Assembly: GCA_024710355.1 (NCBI GenBank)
Contig: JANJUX010000046.1
Span: 107,262-171,261, forward strand
Direction: 5' to 3'
Length of the DNA stretch: 64,000 bases
Origin: Candidatus Rifleibacteriota bacterium
Lineage (GTDB): Bacteria > Muiribacteriota > Ozemobacteria > Ozemobacterales > Ozemobacteraceae
The notes beneath the pieces were generated by a model, which worked only from the letters and a program-made list of their open reading frames with translations, ran no database searches and was not told the DNA's origin. Shown here one piece after another: positions 40,757 through 48,632 of this stretch (position 1 is the stretch's first letter; each line of letters opens with the position of its first letter). A program made the position numbers and the translations under genes.

Positions 40757-43700
40757 TTATTTGGCCACTTCGGCCTCGATAGTGCCCGAAGGGCGCTGGC
40801 TGAGAATGTGGTTGAACTGCTCGTTGTAATCCTGCAGGATGCGCAGAATGCCACGCTTGATCGACAGCAATTCGTCACTGGAAGCGCTTACTTCGTGGTT
40901 TTTCTTGATTTCTTCTTCGATCGCGTCTTCAAGCTTTTTAACCTTCTCGGTCATGATCGGCAGATATTTGGTGATGACTTCGCGCTGTTTCGGGAACGGC
41001 AACGATTTCCAGTATTCGTTGTAAACGCTTCTAATCAGGTAGATGCCCATGGTGTTGTTTTTCAGATAGTCGAACAGCTGGGTAATGGTGCGGCCGATCG
41101 GCTGCGGTTTATCCTGCTGATACCAGAGTTCATACTGCACCAGTTCGTCGTTGTATTCAATGCCGTATTTGTTCTGAATGTTGTCGGCAATCAGTTCATA
41201 GCGCAGCAGCAGATAGACCATGTAATGCTCTTCGAGTTTTTTAGCCGGAATCAGGCCATAGCTTGACCACAAAACCGGGTAGGCATCATTGGTGAGAATC
41301 GCATGGCAGTTGATCTTGGCGTTGTTCTGACGATAGAGATTGTGCCACTGCGTTATGGCGCTGATGTTGTAAGGGGCAATGCCATGCAGGGTCTGCAGCA
41401 GACTGATTTCGTAGGGGTTGCGGGTCGGGGCGACGGTGACGCCGATATCGCCCTTGCGCAGCGCGTCTTTGATCTCTTCTGAAAGCTTGCTGTTTTCGTC
41501 AGAAATGCCGAGGGTGACGATGTTCATGCGCTGTGGCTGGTTGTTGCCACGGTCGTTCATCGTGATCAGCGGTGTCGACTGGTTCATCATGCTTTCGACG
41601 AGGCTCTTCTTGAAGCCCTTGCGCACCGAATCCTTCCAGTGGATGAAGTCTTCAATACCGCCGAACAGGCGTCGTTCGATAATGCTGCGGCAGTATTTGA
41701 CAATCTCTTTTTCAAGTGAGCTGCTTTCGGGATTGGTGAATTTTTCCCAGTTTTCTTTGAGGTTGATTTTAACGAGAAAATCGCCTTCGATGTCGTTATT
41801 CGACAGGTCGCCGAGCAGGTATTTGTAGAAAGGCTCGATGTCACGTTCTTCAAAAATGTAGGTTCTGATGAAATCCTGAACTTTTGAATATGGCTTGATG
41901 CGGTCGAGGCACTGTTCATACTGGCGTTCAATCATGCCATCCTTGGAAATCTGGGCCAGTTTGCTCGAGAATACTTCGACCTGCTTGCGAATCGACTGCG
42001 CCTGCACATTCAGGTATTTCAGGAAATCTTCGCCGCACGAAATGCAGAACATTTCGTATTCCATGTCGACGGCTTCCTTGGCTTCCTTCATCAGCTTGTC
42101 GCGTTCGTCGTTGATATCGGTCATGCGCAGCACAGTGCCGAGTTCCATCAGCTTACCGCCAAGACCGGCAAAGCCACTGAGCTTTTCTTTGAGGCGGTTG
42201 GCGATTTCGCGGTATTCGCGCTGCTCTTTATCGAGTTTGCCCTTGATTTCCTGGACTTTCCGCGAAAGGATTTCGCGTGGGTAGCGGGTGAGATATTTTT
42301 CGAAGGCGTTGAGGAAGTCGATGGCGATGTGGGCACCGAGATCGGGGTTGTTGATGATCTCGATGACCTTTTCGAGCAGGTGTTCACCGGCCTGAATCGC
42401 TTTCTGTTCAAAATTGCCCCTGACTTTGGCGCGAATTTCGTCTTTTTTGACGCGATTCGAGTTCATTTCATCGATCTGGCGCAGAATGAACGCCGAAGCT
42501 GATTCGCCTTCCTTCTGTTTGTTGACGGTGCGCAGCGTGTGGAACATTGGATTGTCCCAGTATTGCTTGCGGTCGATGATTTCTTTGGTCATCATGAACA
42601 GGCCTTCTGGGGTCAGGTCGATCTTTGTCGGGTTGTTCTCGGCGAATTCCTGCACCATAGAGTCGATGAGAATGCGGTCAACCGAGAGTTTGAGCCAGTA
42701 GGTGACATCCATCGACAATTTGAAGGTGTAAAGGTCTCTGATGACATCGAGCGGGTAGTAGAAGCTCTTGAAACCAGCTGAACTGAAGCATTTCAGCTGT
42801 TTGCCTTCGAGATCTGAGCTGTTCTGGCCGAGAATCTGCGAGGCGTTGTCGAGCATCGAGTTCTGGGCCTGGCGCAGCTGGGTGGCAAGTTTGGTGAAAA
42901 TAAGTTCGGAGGCGATGCTGTAATAGGTCGGAATATCGTCCTGGTTGCTGGTGCCGAGCAGGTAGCACTGGTCGAACGGCGGTTCTTCGCAGATGGTGCC
43001 GTAGGTGGTGGTATCGTTGCTTTTGCCGATCGGGCCGTAGTTGACCATGAACTTATTACGGCGATCCTGGCTGATGATGTCTTTGGCGGTGCGGGTCGGC
43101 GGAAACTTCTCTTTATTCATGAAATAGAAAGTTTCGACGAGTGAGGCGTAGCCGTTGCCCTCGATGCGGCCGGTCGAGTTGACGTTTGGGTCGATCGATA
43201 TCTGGGTAAAGGCTTCGGGGGTAAGCTGAATGCCGACGATGGTTGGCTTGCCCTTGCCGCCAGAGAGCTGGTAATAGGCCATTTTGAGCAGGTAGGCCAT
43301 ATCGAGAAACATGCCGGCGCCAGAACCGCCGCAAAGTGAGCCAACGACGTAGAATTCGGGGGTGAGTATCTGGCCCTGCTTGTTGGTCAACGGCACGATG
43401 ATGTCATCCTGGTTGACGTTGCTGCGGGCCATGATTTTGCTCATTTTGGCCTTGATCTGCTGAAAAATTTTCTGAACATCGACAAAGACGCCGAAGCGGC
43501 CGGTGAACCTGAACTGGTGAGCACCCTGACTTATCTGGCCGATATGATGCTGCAGTTTCTGCGGAAACCATTCATAAAGATAGCCGTAGGTGTCAGAGTC
43601 AAGGTTGCCGGTAATCTGGCCGGCGTTCTGAATGTTGATCTGGTGGTATTCGCTCTCGGTAAGCTTGGTGCCGGTTTTGGCATTGTCTTCTGGTGCGCTG

Positions 43701-43909
43701 GCATCGAAAATGTCGGTATCGATGCAGAGAAGGTCGATAAAATCGGGCAGCGCCGGTTCGCCTTTTCCAGAGATGGCGTAAGCCTTTTTAATCTGGGGGC
43801 TGTTAAGAAAAGTCTCTTTAAAGTTGATCAGCGACTTTTTGCCTGTACCCCCCAGACCGACTATCAGGGCCGGGTTGAGTGCAATGCGGTTTTCGTAGTT
43901 TGTGCTCAT
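40757..43909 (-). CDS. Giant tubulin-like GTPase (bacterial tubulin-like family)
   Basis: This is a 1050-residue cytosolic protein. The N-terminal part (about 1-350) carries tubulin/FtsZ-type nucleotide motifs: NPALIVGLGGTGKKSL (residues 12-27) and, at 194-199, GGSGAG within VVGSLCGGSGAGMFLDMAYLL, equivalent to the GGGTGSG loop that binds GTP phosphates. FIDLLCIDTD lies between them. The remaining 700 residues are helical, with a coiled-coil stretch around 555-600 and 620-690 (KVQEIKGKLDKEQREYREIANRLKEKL). This matches the uncharacterised bacterial tubulin-like family rather than FtsZ. Polymer formation is plausible but unproven. ATG 43909 follows GGGGGAGCGTCTTA. Its operon continues with coiled-coil and cyclase genes. 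Confidence 0.82.
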   Translation of the reverse strand: MSTNYENRIALNPALIVGLGGTGKKSLINFKETFLNSPQIKKAYAISGKGEPALPDFIDLLCIDTDIFDASAPEDNAKTGTKLTESEYHQINIQNAGQITGNLDSDTYGYLYEWFPQKLQHHIGQISQGAHQFRFTGRFGVFVDVQKIFQQIKAKMSKIMARSNVNQDDIIVPLTNKQGQILTPEFYVVGSLCGGSGAGMFLDMAYLLKMAYYQLSGGKGKPTIVGIQLTPEAFTQISIDPNVNSTGRIEGNGYASLVETFYFMNKEKFPPTRTAKDIISQDRRNKFMVNYGPIGKSNDTTTYGTICEEPPFDQCYLLGTSNQDDIPTYYSIASELIFTKLATQLRQAQNSMLDNASQILGQNSSDLEGKQLKCFSSAGFKSFYYPLDVIRDLYTFKLSMDVTYWLKLSVDRILIDSMVQEFAENNPTKIDLTPEGLFMMTKEIIDRKQYWDNPMFHTLRTVNKQKEGESASAFILRQIDEMNSNRVKKDEIRAKVRGNFEQKAIQAGEHLLEKVIEIINNPDLGAHIAIDFLNAFEKYLTRYPREILSRKVQEIKGKLDKEQREYREIANRLKEKLSGFAGLGGKLMELGTVLRMTDINDERDKLMKEAKEAVDMEYEMFCISCGEDFLKYLNVQAQSIRKQVEVFSSKLAQISKDGMIERQYEQCLDRIKPYSKVQDFIRTYIFEERDIEPFYKYLLGDLSNNDIEGDFLVKINLKENWEKFTNPESSSLEKEIVKYCRSIIERRLFGGIEDFIHWKDSVRKGFKKSLVESMMNQSTPLITMNDRGNNQPQRMNIVTLGISDENSKLSEEIKDALRKGDIGVTVAPTRNPYEISLLQTLHGIAPYNISAITQWHNLYRQNNAKINCHAILTNDAYPVLWSSYGLIPAKKLEEHYMVYLLLRYELIADNIQNKYGIEYNDELVQYELWYQQDKPQPIGRTITQLFDYLKNNTMGIYLIRSVYNEYWKSLPFPKQREVITKYLPIMTEKVKKLEDAIEEEIKKNHEVSASSDELLSIKRGILRILQDYNEQFNHILSQRPSGTIEAEVAK

Positions 43910-43940
43910 TAAGACGCTCCCCCAAGAGAATGATTTCTGG

Positions 43941-43970
43941 CAGTATAACAATTTTACCTGACCCCGGCAA
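43941..43970 (-). promoter_or_regulatory. Promoter of the tubulin-like operon
   Basis: On the minus strand, TTGCCG (43970-43965), 17 bp spacer, TATACT (43947-43942) inside TGTTATACTG, an extended -10. The expected start site is about 26 bp before the start codon. It interlocks with the plus-strand promoter. Confidence 0.6.
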
Positions 43971-43982
43971 TCTGTTATACTG
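43953..43982 (+). promoter_or_regulatory. Promoter of the HD-GYP/BMP operon
   Basis: TTTACC (43953-43958), 17 bp spacer, TATACT (43976-43981) inside TGTTATACTG, an extended -10. Its -35 falls in the spacer of the minus-strand promoter, and the reverse is also true. Confidence 0.6.
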
Positions 43983-44036
43983 AAATCGTTATTGTCATAC
44001 GCACAGACTTATCTTTCACAAGCGCGGGAGAAAGCT

Positions 44037-44981
44037 ATGAAACCACTTGAACTGAGCTGCATTACCGGCGTCTGGAAAACGGCGCTCGGCATTCTCGACG
44101 AAAATATGGCAGGAATTGGCAGCGACCTGCAGCTGTGGTTTCCGTGGGGTGGAGTATGGCGCGGTCATGATCGCAACGGCAGTCTGCCGCCTACCGATTT
44201 CCCTGACGACCTGGCGAAGCCTGGTGTCACCCGCTTTGGCGGTCGCTTCTGGAAAGCATTTTCGCTGAACGGCATCACCTGGTTGCTGAGCATCAGGGCA
44301 CCCATGTCTGCCTCAGCCGGCATGGAATCATGGGAAATGCCGCGCCCGGCCGAAGATTCTCTGCGCATGCTCGGCGATTTCGTCAGGCTTGAATGCCTGC
44401 TCGGCCTGACGATGAAGATTCTCGAAAATCAGTCGCGCGAACACATCGGTCACTGGGATAGAGTGCGCAACTTAAGCGTCGCAATTGGCAGCGAAATGGG
44501 TCTTTCGGTACGTGAACTTGCCGATATCGAGCTGGCAGCCATGCTGCATGACATCGGCAAGGTTGGTTTGCCCGAAGAATTGCTGGCGATGGCCGGCCCG
44601 CTTTCTGCCGAAGACCGCAAAAAAGTCGAGGCCCATTCCCTGATCGGGTCGGCGATGATCCGCGAAATACCCGGTATGGAAATGATTGCCGAAATCGTTT
44701 TGAGTCACCACGAAGCGATCGATGGCAGCGGTTACCCACGCGGTCTCAAATTTGCCGAGATTCCGTTCGGTTCTTTGATTATCGCGGTTGCCGACGCTTT
44801 TGATGCCATGACGCATTATCGACCCTACGCTATCGAGCGCACTTACCACGAAAGTTATAATGAGATAAGGCGCGAAACAGGCAAGTATGCCCCCGAAGTG
44901 CTTGCAGCGCTTGAAAGAGTGCTGCGTCGTCTCGGGATTCTTGAAGCCAAGCCTCTGGTGGGCACCAGTGAAGACTGGTGA
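44037..44981 (+). CDS. HD-GYP domain protein (cyclic di-GMP phosphodiesterase family)
   Basis: This 314-residue cytosolic protein has an unrecognised N-terminal domain (about residues 1-125, VWKTALGILDEN, LWFPWGGVW) and an HD-GYP domain (about 130-305). Key residues are present: His171-Asp172 (AAMLHDIGKVGLPEELL), HHEAIDGSGYPRGLK beginning at His224, and IIAVADAFDAMTHYRPYA. It should hydrolyse cyclic di-GMP or a related dinucleotide. The ATG at 44037 follows GCGGGAGAAAGCT, which rules out the longer frame. It is divergent from the tubulin-like operon and 28 bp before the BMP-family gene, with which it is probably co-transcribed. Confidence 0.87.
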   Translation: MKPLELSCITGVWKTALGILDENMAGIGSDLQLWFPWGGVWRGHDRNGSLPPTDFPDDLAKPGVTRFGGRFWKAFSLNGITWLLSIRAPMSASAGMESWEMPRPAEDSLRMLGDFVRLECLLGLTMKILENQSREHIGHWDRVRNLSVAIGSEMGLSVRELADIELAAMLHDIGKVGLPEELLAMAGPLSAEDRKKVEAHSLIGSAMIREIPGMEMIAEIVLSHHEAIDGSGYPRGLKFAEIPFGSLIIAVADAFDAMTHYRPYAIERTYHESYNEIRRETGKYAPEVLAALERVLRRLGILEAKPLVGTSEDW

Positions 44982-45009
44982 ACAGATAAAAATTGATCAG
45001 GAGGAATTT

Positions 45010-45987
45010 GTGAAACGGAAATTCTTTGTAATTGCGTTGCTGCTTCTGGTTGTCGTGTCAATGCCGGTTTCGGCCGACATGCTGCGGGTTGGTCTGGTTC
45101 TTTCAATCGGCGGCCTGAAAGATGAATCATTCAATGATGCTGCTTATGAAGGTGTTATGCAGCTGCGCCGCGAGGGTGACTGCATCGTCGAGGTCATCGA
45201 GCCGGGCACCATCACTTCGATCGAGCCGGCGCTGCGCTATTTCTGTGAACGCAACATGGATCTCGTCTGCGCGGTCGGTATTTTTGCCAACGATGCGGTG
45301 CGCCGCGTCGCGCAGGAATTTCCTGAAAGCAAATTCGTTCTGCTCGATTCCGTCGTCACGGTTCCGAATGTGCTTTCGATACTGTTTGACGAAGAACAGG
45401 GTTCGTTCTATGCTGGCGCTTTTGCTGCAATGATGAGCAAAAGCGGTAAAGTTGGTTTTCTCGGCGGCATGGATTCACCGGTAATTGCAAGCTTCGAACG
45501 TGGTTACAAAAATGGCGTAAGGTTTGTTAAGCCCGAAGCCACGGTTATTTCACGTTACCTCGGCACTACGCCTGAGGCTTTCGATATGCCCGACAAGGCG
45601 CAGATTCTCGGCATGGACATCGCTAAAGAAGGCGCCGACGTGGTTTATCACGCTGCCGGCAAGAGCGGTCTCGGTCTGATTCAGGCTTCGCGCCGCGGTA
45701 ATTTTATGGTGATCGGCGTCGACTCTGACCAGAGCCGCACGGCGCCGGGCAAGGTTCCGGCCAGCATGGTCAAACGTATCGATAACGCCCTGATCAAAGC
45801 CGTTGACGTGCTGCGTCTTGGCAATTTCGAAGGTGGCATCTGGACCCTCGGCCTGCAGGATCACGGCATCGAACTGGTGCTTTCACGCTTCAACCGCGAT
45901 TTGATGACCCCAGAAGCGGTTCTGAAACTCAAAGAAATCGAAGACTTTCTCGTTCACAAGAACGATAAAGACAGCGAACAAAAGTAA
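45010..45987 (+). CDS. BMP/PnrA-family nucleoside-type periplasmic binding protein
   Basis: This 325-residue protein has a signal peptide (MKRKFFVIALLLLVVVSMPVSA) without a lipobox Cys. The Bmp (PnrA-like) fold follows: VGLVLSIGGLKDESFNDAAYEGVMQLRRE, DLVCAVGIFANDAVRRVAQEFPESKFVLLDS, EEQGSFYAGAFAAMMSKSGKVGFLGGMDSPVIASFERGYKNG, GADVVYHAAGKSGLGLIQASRR, VIGVDSDQS. The family binds purine nucleosides for ABC import. No permease or ATPase genes are next to it, so it may deliver to a distant transporter or act in sensing with the HD-GYP protein. The GTG start at 45010 follows an ideal AGGAGG site. Confidence 0.85.
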   Translation: MKRKFFVIALLLLVVVSMPVSADMLRVGLVLSIGGLKDESFNDAAYEGVMQLRREGDCIVEVIEPGTITSIEPALRYFCERNMDLVCAVGIFANDAVRRVAQEFPESKFVLLDSVVTVPNVLSILFDEEQGSFYAGAFAAMMSKSGKVGFLGGMDSPVIASFERGYKNGVRFVKPEATVISRYLGTTPEAFDMPDKAQILGMDIAKEGADVVYHAAGKSGLGLIQASRRGNFMVIGVDSDQSRTAPGKVPASMVKRIDNALIKAVDVLRLGNFEGGIWTLGLQDHGIELVLSRFNRDLMTPEAVLKLKEIEDFLVHKNDKDSEQK

Positions 45988-46024
45988 CAGGAAAAAGCAG
46001 ACTGAAATTTTGAGTGTACAGCTC

Positions 46025-46053
46025 TTGCGGGTTTGGCATGTGATTCTTATAAT
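46025..46053 (+). promoter_or_regulatory. Promoter for the glycine-rich membrane protein gene
   Basis: TTGCGG (46025-46030), 17 bp spacer, perfect TATAAT (46048-46053), about 50 bp before the start codon. The same hexamer pair and spacing recur before the gene at 61108. Confidence 0.6.
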
Positions 46054-46102
46054 CTAAGCATAATTCGACTCTGACCGCTCTTGTATCGCAGGAGGAACCT
46101 AT

Positions 46103-46864
46103 ATGATGACAATGACTTACAACCAGAGACAGAGCATTTCAACAATGCTGCTCATCTCGATGCTGTTCTCGATGTGGCTTACCGTGGCGCCCATCGGCCA
46201 GGTTCATGCCTCTCTTCTCGGGAAAGTGGGCAGCGTTGCCAAGTCGCTTTTCGTTAATGTCGGCGCTCTCGCAGCCGGTGCCTTTGGCGGCGTCCTCGGC
46301 ATGGCCGTCGGTGGTGGCCCGCTGGGTATGGCTGTTGGTGCTGTCGGTGGTTATATCGTCGGTAAAAAGGTTCTGAACTGGACAACTTCAAGTGTTGCCA
46401 ACTTTGCAACCGTTGCCGGTGCCATCGCCGGTGGTGCTCTCTGTATTGGTATGGGTTTCCCGATGCTGGCGGTTGGCGTTATCGGTGGCGGTCTGATTGC
46501 CCGTCTGGCGGTTACCGCTGCCAAAAAACTGTTTGGCAAGAAAACGGTTACCTTGAAACAGAGCGATATCGACCCGGCTGCCGCTGCTGCTGAAAGTGCT
46601 GCAACCGCAGACTTCATCGCCAAGCTGAACGCTAAAGAAGAACCGGCTCCGGTCGTGAAAAAAGAAGAACCGAAAGCTGCGGCTCCGGCCGTTACAGCCC
46701 CTGCGGTGAAAGATTCGCAGACTGCCTACAACAACTATCTGGCCGCTTACAAACAGTATATGGAAGCCACCCAGAAGGGCGATGCGACTCTTGCCCAGAC
46801 CGCTTACAAAGAATACAAAACCAACCTCGATCTTTATAACACTCTGATCAAGAGCGGCAAATAA
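46103..46864 (+). CDS. Glycine-zipper membrane protein with charged C-terminal domain
   Basis: This 253-residue protein has a signal segment (MLLISMLFSMWLTVAPIGQVHA) followed by Gly/Ala-rich hydrophobic stretches (about residues 45-140: ALAAGAFGGVLGMAVGGGPLGMAVGAVGGYIVGKK, AGAIAGGALCIGMGFPMLAVGVIGGGLIA) with many small-xxx-small motifs. A Lys/Glu/Pro/Ala linker (about 173-200) leads to a helical tail with two similar Tyr-rich repeats (AYNNYLAAYKQYMEA, AYKEYKTNLDLYNTL). No family is recognised. The Gly zippers suggest tight membrane packing or oligomerisation. GGAGGAACCTAT precedes the ATG. It has its own promoter and terminator. Confidence 0.65.
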   Translation: MMTMTYNQRQSISTMLLISMLFSMWLTVAPIGQVHASLLGKVGSVAKSLFVNVGALAAGAFGGVLGMAVGGGPLGMAVGAVGGYIVGKKVLNWTTSSVANFATVAGAIAGGALCIGMGFPMLAVGVIGGGLIARLAVTAAKKLFGKKTVTLKQSDIDPAAAAAESAATADFIAKLNAKEEPAPVVKKEEPKAAAPAVTAPAVKDSQTAYNNYLAAYKQYMEATQKGDATLAQTAYKEYKTNLDLYNTLIKSGK

Positions 46865-46888
46865 TCGGTAAGTAGCCATAAATAAAAA

Positions 46889-46913
46889 AAACCGGCCTGC
46901 GGGCCGGTTTTTT
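46889..46913 (+). terminator. Rho-independent terminator after the glycine-zipper gene
   Basis: A perfect 9 bp stem (AAACCGGCC / GGCCGGTTT), loop TGCG, followed by a T6 run. Confidence 0.88.
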
Positions 46914-46956
46914 GTTTATGGCTTAAAATCAATATTGTGCGTCATTTGCGGTTCAT

Positions 46957-47023
46957 GAGTCATCCCCGCGCAGGCGGGGATCTGGGCTTTTAGATAAGAT
47001 TCCCGCCTCCGCGGGAATGACGG
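46957..47023. repeat. Paired REP-like inverted repeat
   Basis: Two palindromic units face each other: GTCATCCCCGCGCAGGCGGG (from 46959) and CCCGCCTCCGCGGGAATGAC (47003-47022). Each unit can fold on itself and the two are near inverse complements separated by about 17 bp. This is the layout of REP/BIME-type dispersed repeats that are widespread in bacteria. It lies between converging genes. Confidence 0.7.
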
Positions 47024-47028
47024 AGATT

Positions 47029-47805
47029 TTAAATGCCCCAGTTCTGAATTTTGGTGATCGATTTAAGAACGTGACTGCGGTCAGGCTGTTCGAGCGTCAG
47101 AACCGGGTTATTGCCTTCGGGCAGATTATTGTGCCAGTCGATCAGTGGTTGATAATCGAGGTTGCCGTCACCGATGGCGCGGTGCTGATCGGCGCTTTTA
47201 TCGTTATCGTGCAGATGAAATTCAAAAATTTTCGGCCCGAGTGCGGTCAGCCAGGCCTGCATTGGCAGTTTTGAAAAGATGTTGAAATGCCCGACGTCGA
47301 AGCAGATACCAGCATTGGGGGCATTGACGAAGTCGAGCAGTCTGACGAGGTAATCGGGCCGGCTGTCGAAGATGTTCTCGAACGCGATTTTTATGTTGCG
47401 TTCGCCGGCATATTCAACCAGTTTTTTCAGGAACCCGCCGGCGCGGCCAAGCCAGACCTCGATATCGATTTCGCCGGGCCCGACGCCATAGCCGGGGTGA
47501 ACTACGACGACATCAGAACCCAGCATTGAGGCTGTTTCGACGGCCCAGACGAGTCTCTCGAAACTGGCCATTCTGATACTGCGGTCGCGGGCACCGACAT
47601 TGAGGTCGTAAAAAGGTGCATGCAGGGTCGACCGGAAATTCTGGCTTTCGGCAATCCCGCGCAGATCTTCGATCGTTTTTCTTTCAATCGTGTCAATGGT
47701 ATCGGCGCAGAAATAGAATTCGGGAAACAGCTTCTGGTCGGCCAGAAACTTGAAGCCGTCGGCGGTCATGCGTTGGTAAGCGATGTTAACGAATATCTGT
47801 GGCAT
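47029..47805 (-). CDS. Sugar phosphate isomerase/epimerase-like TIM barrel
   Basis: This 258-residue protein fits the AP-endonuclease-2/xylose-isomerase-like TIM-barrel family: STLHAPFYDLNVGARD, DVVVVHPGYGVG, KIAFENIFDSRPDYLVRLLDFV, AGICFDVGHFNIF, FEFHLHDNDKSADQHRAIGDGNLDY. The His, Glu and Asp in these motifs are the expected metal ligands (His in LHAP, His in VHPG, Glu in FEN, Asp-x-x-His in DVGH, and HLHDN). The family includes epimerases, isomerases and endonuclease IV. The substrate is not predictable. It ends the operon that starts with the DUF2993 gene, and the Trm112-like gene is 18 bp upstream. Confidence 0.82.
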   Translation of the reverse strand: MPQIFVNIAYQRMTADGFKFLADQKLFPEFYFCADTIDTIERKTIEDLRGIAESQNFRSTLHAPFYDLNVGARDRSIRMASFERLVWAVETASMLGSDVVVVHPGYGVGPGEIDIEVWLGRAGGFLKKLVEYAGERNIKIAFENIFDSRPDYLVRLLDFVNAPNAGICFDVGHFNIFSKLPMQAWLTALGPKIFEFHLHDNDKSADQHRAIGDGNLDYQPLIDWHNNLPEGNNPVLTLEQPDRSHVLKSITKIQNWGI

Positions 47806-47823
47806 TTTCAGTTTCTGTACCGG

Positions 47824-48009
47824 TCAGCGTTTTTCGGCGTCAGGCGGCAGTTTGGCTTCTTCGACAAGCATTACCGGGATATCGTCACGAATCGGGTAGA
47901 TGCGGTGGCAGCTTTGACAGTCGAGAGTGTCGCGGTCATCGTTGTGGATAATTTTGCCGCGGCAGGCCGGGCAGGCAAGAATTTCGAGCAGTTCTTTCTT
48001 GATGGGCAT
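47824..48009 (-). CDS. Trm112-family zinc-ribbon protein
   Basis: This 61-residue protein has MPIKKELLEILACPACRGKI, CQSCHRIYPIRDDIPVML, i.e. two CxxC pairs forming a zinc ribbon and the characteristic YPI-DDIPVM-L-E ending. Trm112-like proteins activate or stabilise methyltransferases; bacterial members (YcaR type) are often stand-alone small genes. ATG 48009 follows GGAGATCAAG, which is better than the start at 48078. Confidence 0.88.
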   Translation of the reverse strand: MPIKKELLEILACPACRGKIIHNDDRDTLDCQSCHRIYPIRDDIPVMLVEEAKLPPDAEKR

Positions 48010-48097
48010 CTTGATCTCCAGCGGGCAGATATCTGCCAAAAGTGGCTTCAGTATAGAGGGTTCGTTGCAAAAATTCAACCCCGCCCGGGGGCGCCGG

Positions 48098-48622
48098 TCA
48101 GCCGAGAAGCATTATCCAGCGGGCGAGAACGGCGACAAAAATAAAGAGAAAATAAATGAACAGAGCAGCTTCGATGTAATTTTTGCCAGTGGCTTCTGAG
48201 CCATCTTTGTAGCCGGTTTTTTGTTTCCAGATTGCCAGTTGGCGCCGGTCTTCGTCACCGAGCAGGTCGATGCCGGAGCGGTTTTCCCAGTGGTGAAGCA
48301 ATTCGTGGGTGATGGTGCGCGCTATTTCGAGCCTGAGTTCACTGATTTTATGATGCGGAAACGCTCTGACAAATGAGCCGAAGTAAAGAACGACGACCGG
48401 GTTGCCGAAGTGCCCACGCGGCATGTAGTGGCCGAGTGTGTAGAGCCCGCGCATATATTTGCTGTGCCGGTGCTCGCGCTCTTCGATGATGAACTGGGCA
48501 ACCCCTTCTTTGAACTGATCAGGAACTTTTTCCAGTTCTTCTCTGAAAAGGGCGTCGAACTGGTCGAAGGTGATCGAAGCGGTTCTTATCTCACCGGCTG
48601 AGGGGTTGGCAGGTTCTGGCAT
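48098..48622 (-). CDS. Zincin-like metallopeptidase with C-terminal membrane anchor
   Basis: This 174-residue protein resembles the minimal zincin family (DUF1025 type): FDQFDALFREELEKVPDQFKEGVAQFIIEE at the start, an LGHY-PRG-GNPVVVLYFGSF strand region, and ARTITHELLHHWENRSGID containing the zinc-binding HExxH motif (HELLHH). A single transmembrane helix closes the protein (ALFIYFLFIFVAVLARWIMLL). Family members are usually soluble, so the added C-terminal anchor is unusual. The start at 48622 overlaps the end of the DUF2993 gene; the ribosome site is weak, suggesting translational coupling. Confidence 0.78.
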   Translation of the reverse strand: MPEPANPSAGEIRTASITFDQFDALFREELEKVPDQFKEGVAQFIIEEREHRHSKYMRGLYTLGHYMPRGHFGNPVVVLYFGSFVRAFPHHKISELRLEIARTITHELLHHWENRSGIDLLGDEDRRQLAIWKQKTGYKDGSEATGKNYIEAALFIYFLFIFVAVLARWIMLLG

Positions 48623-48632
48623 CGGCGGTGTT

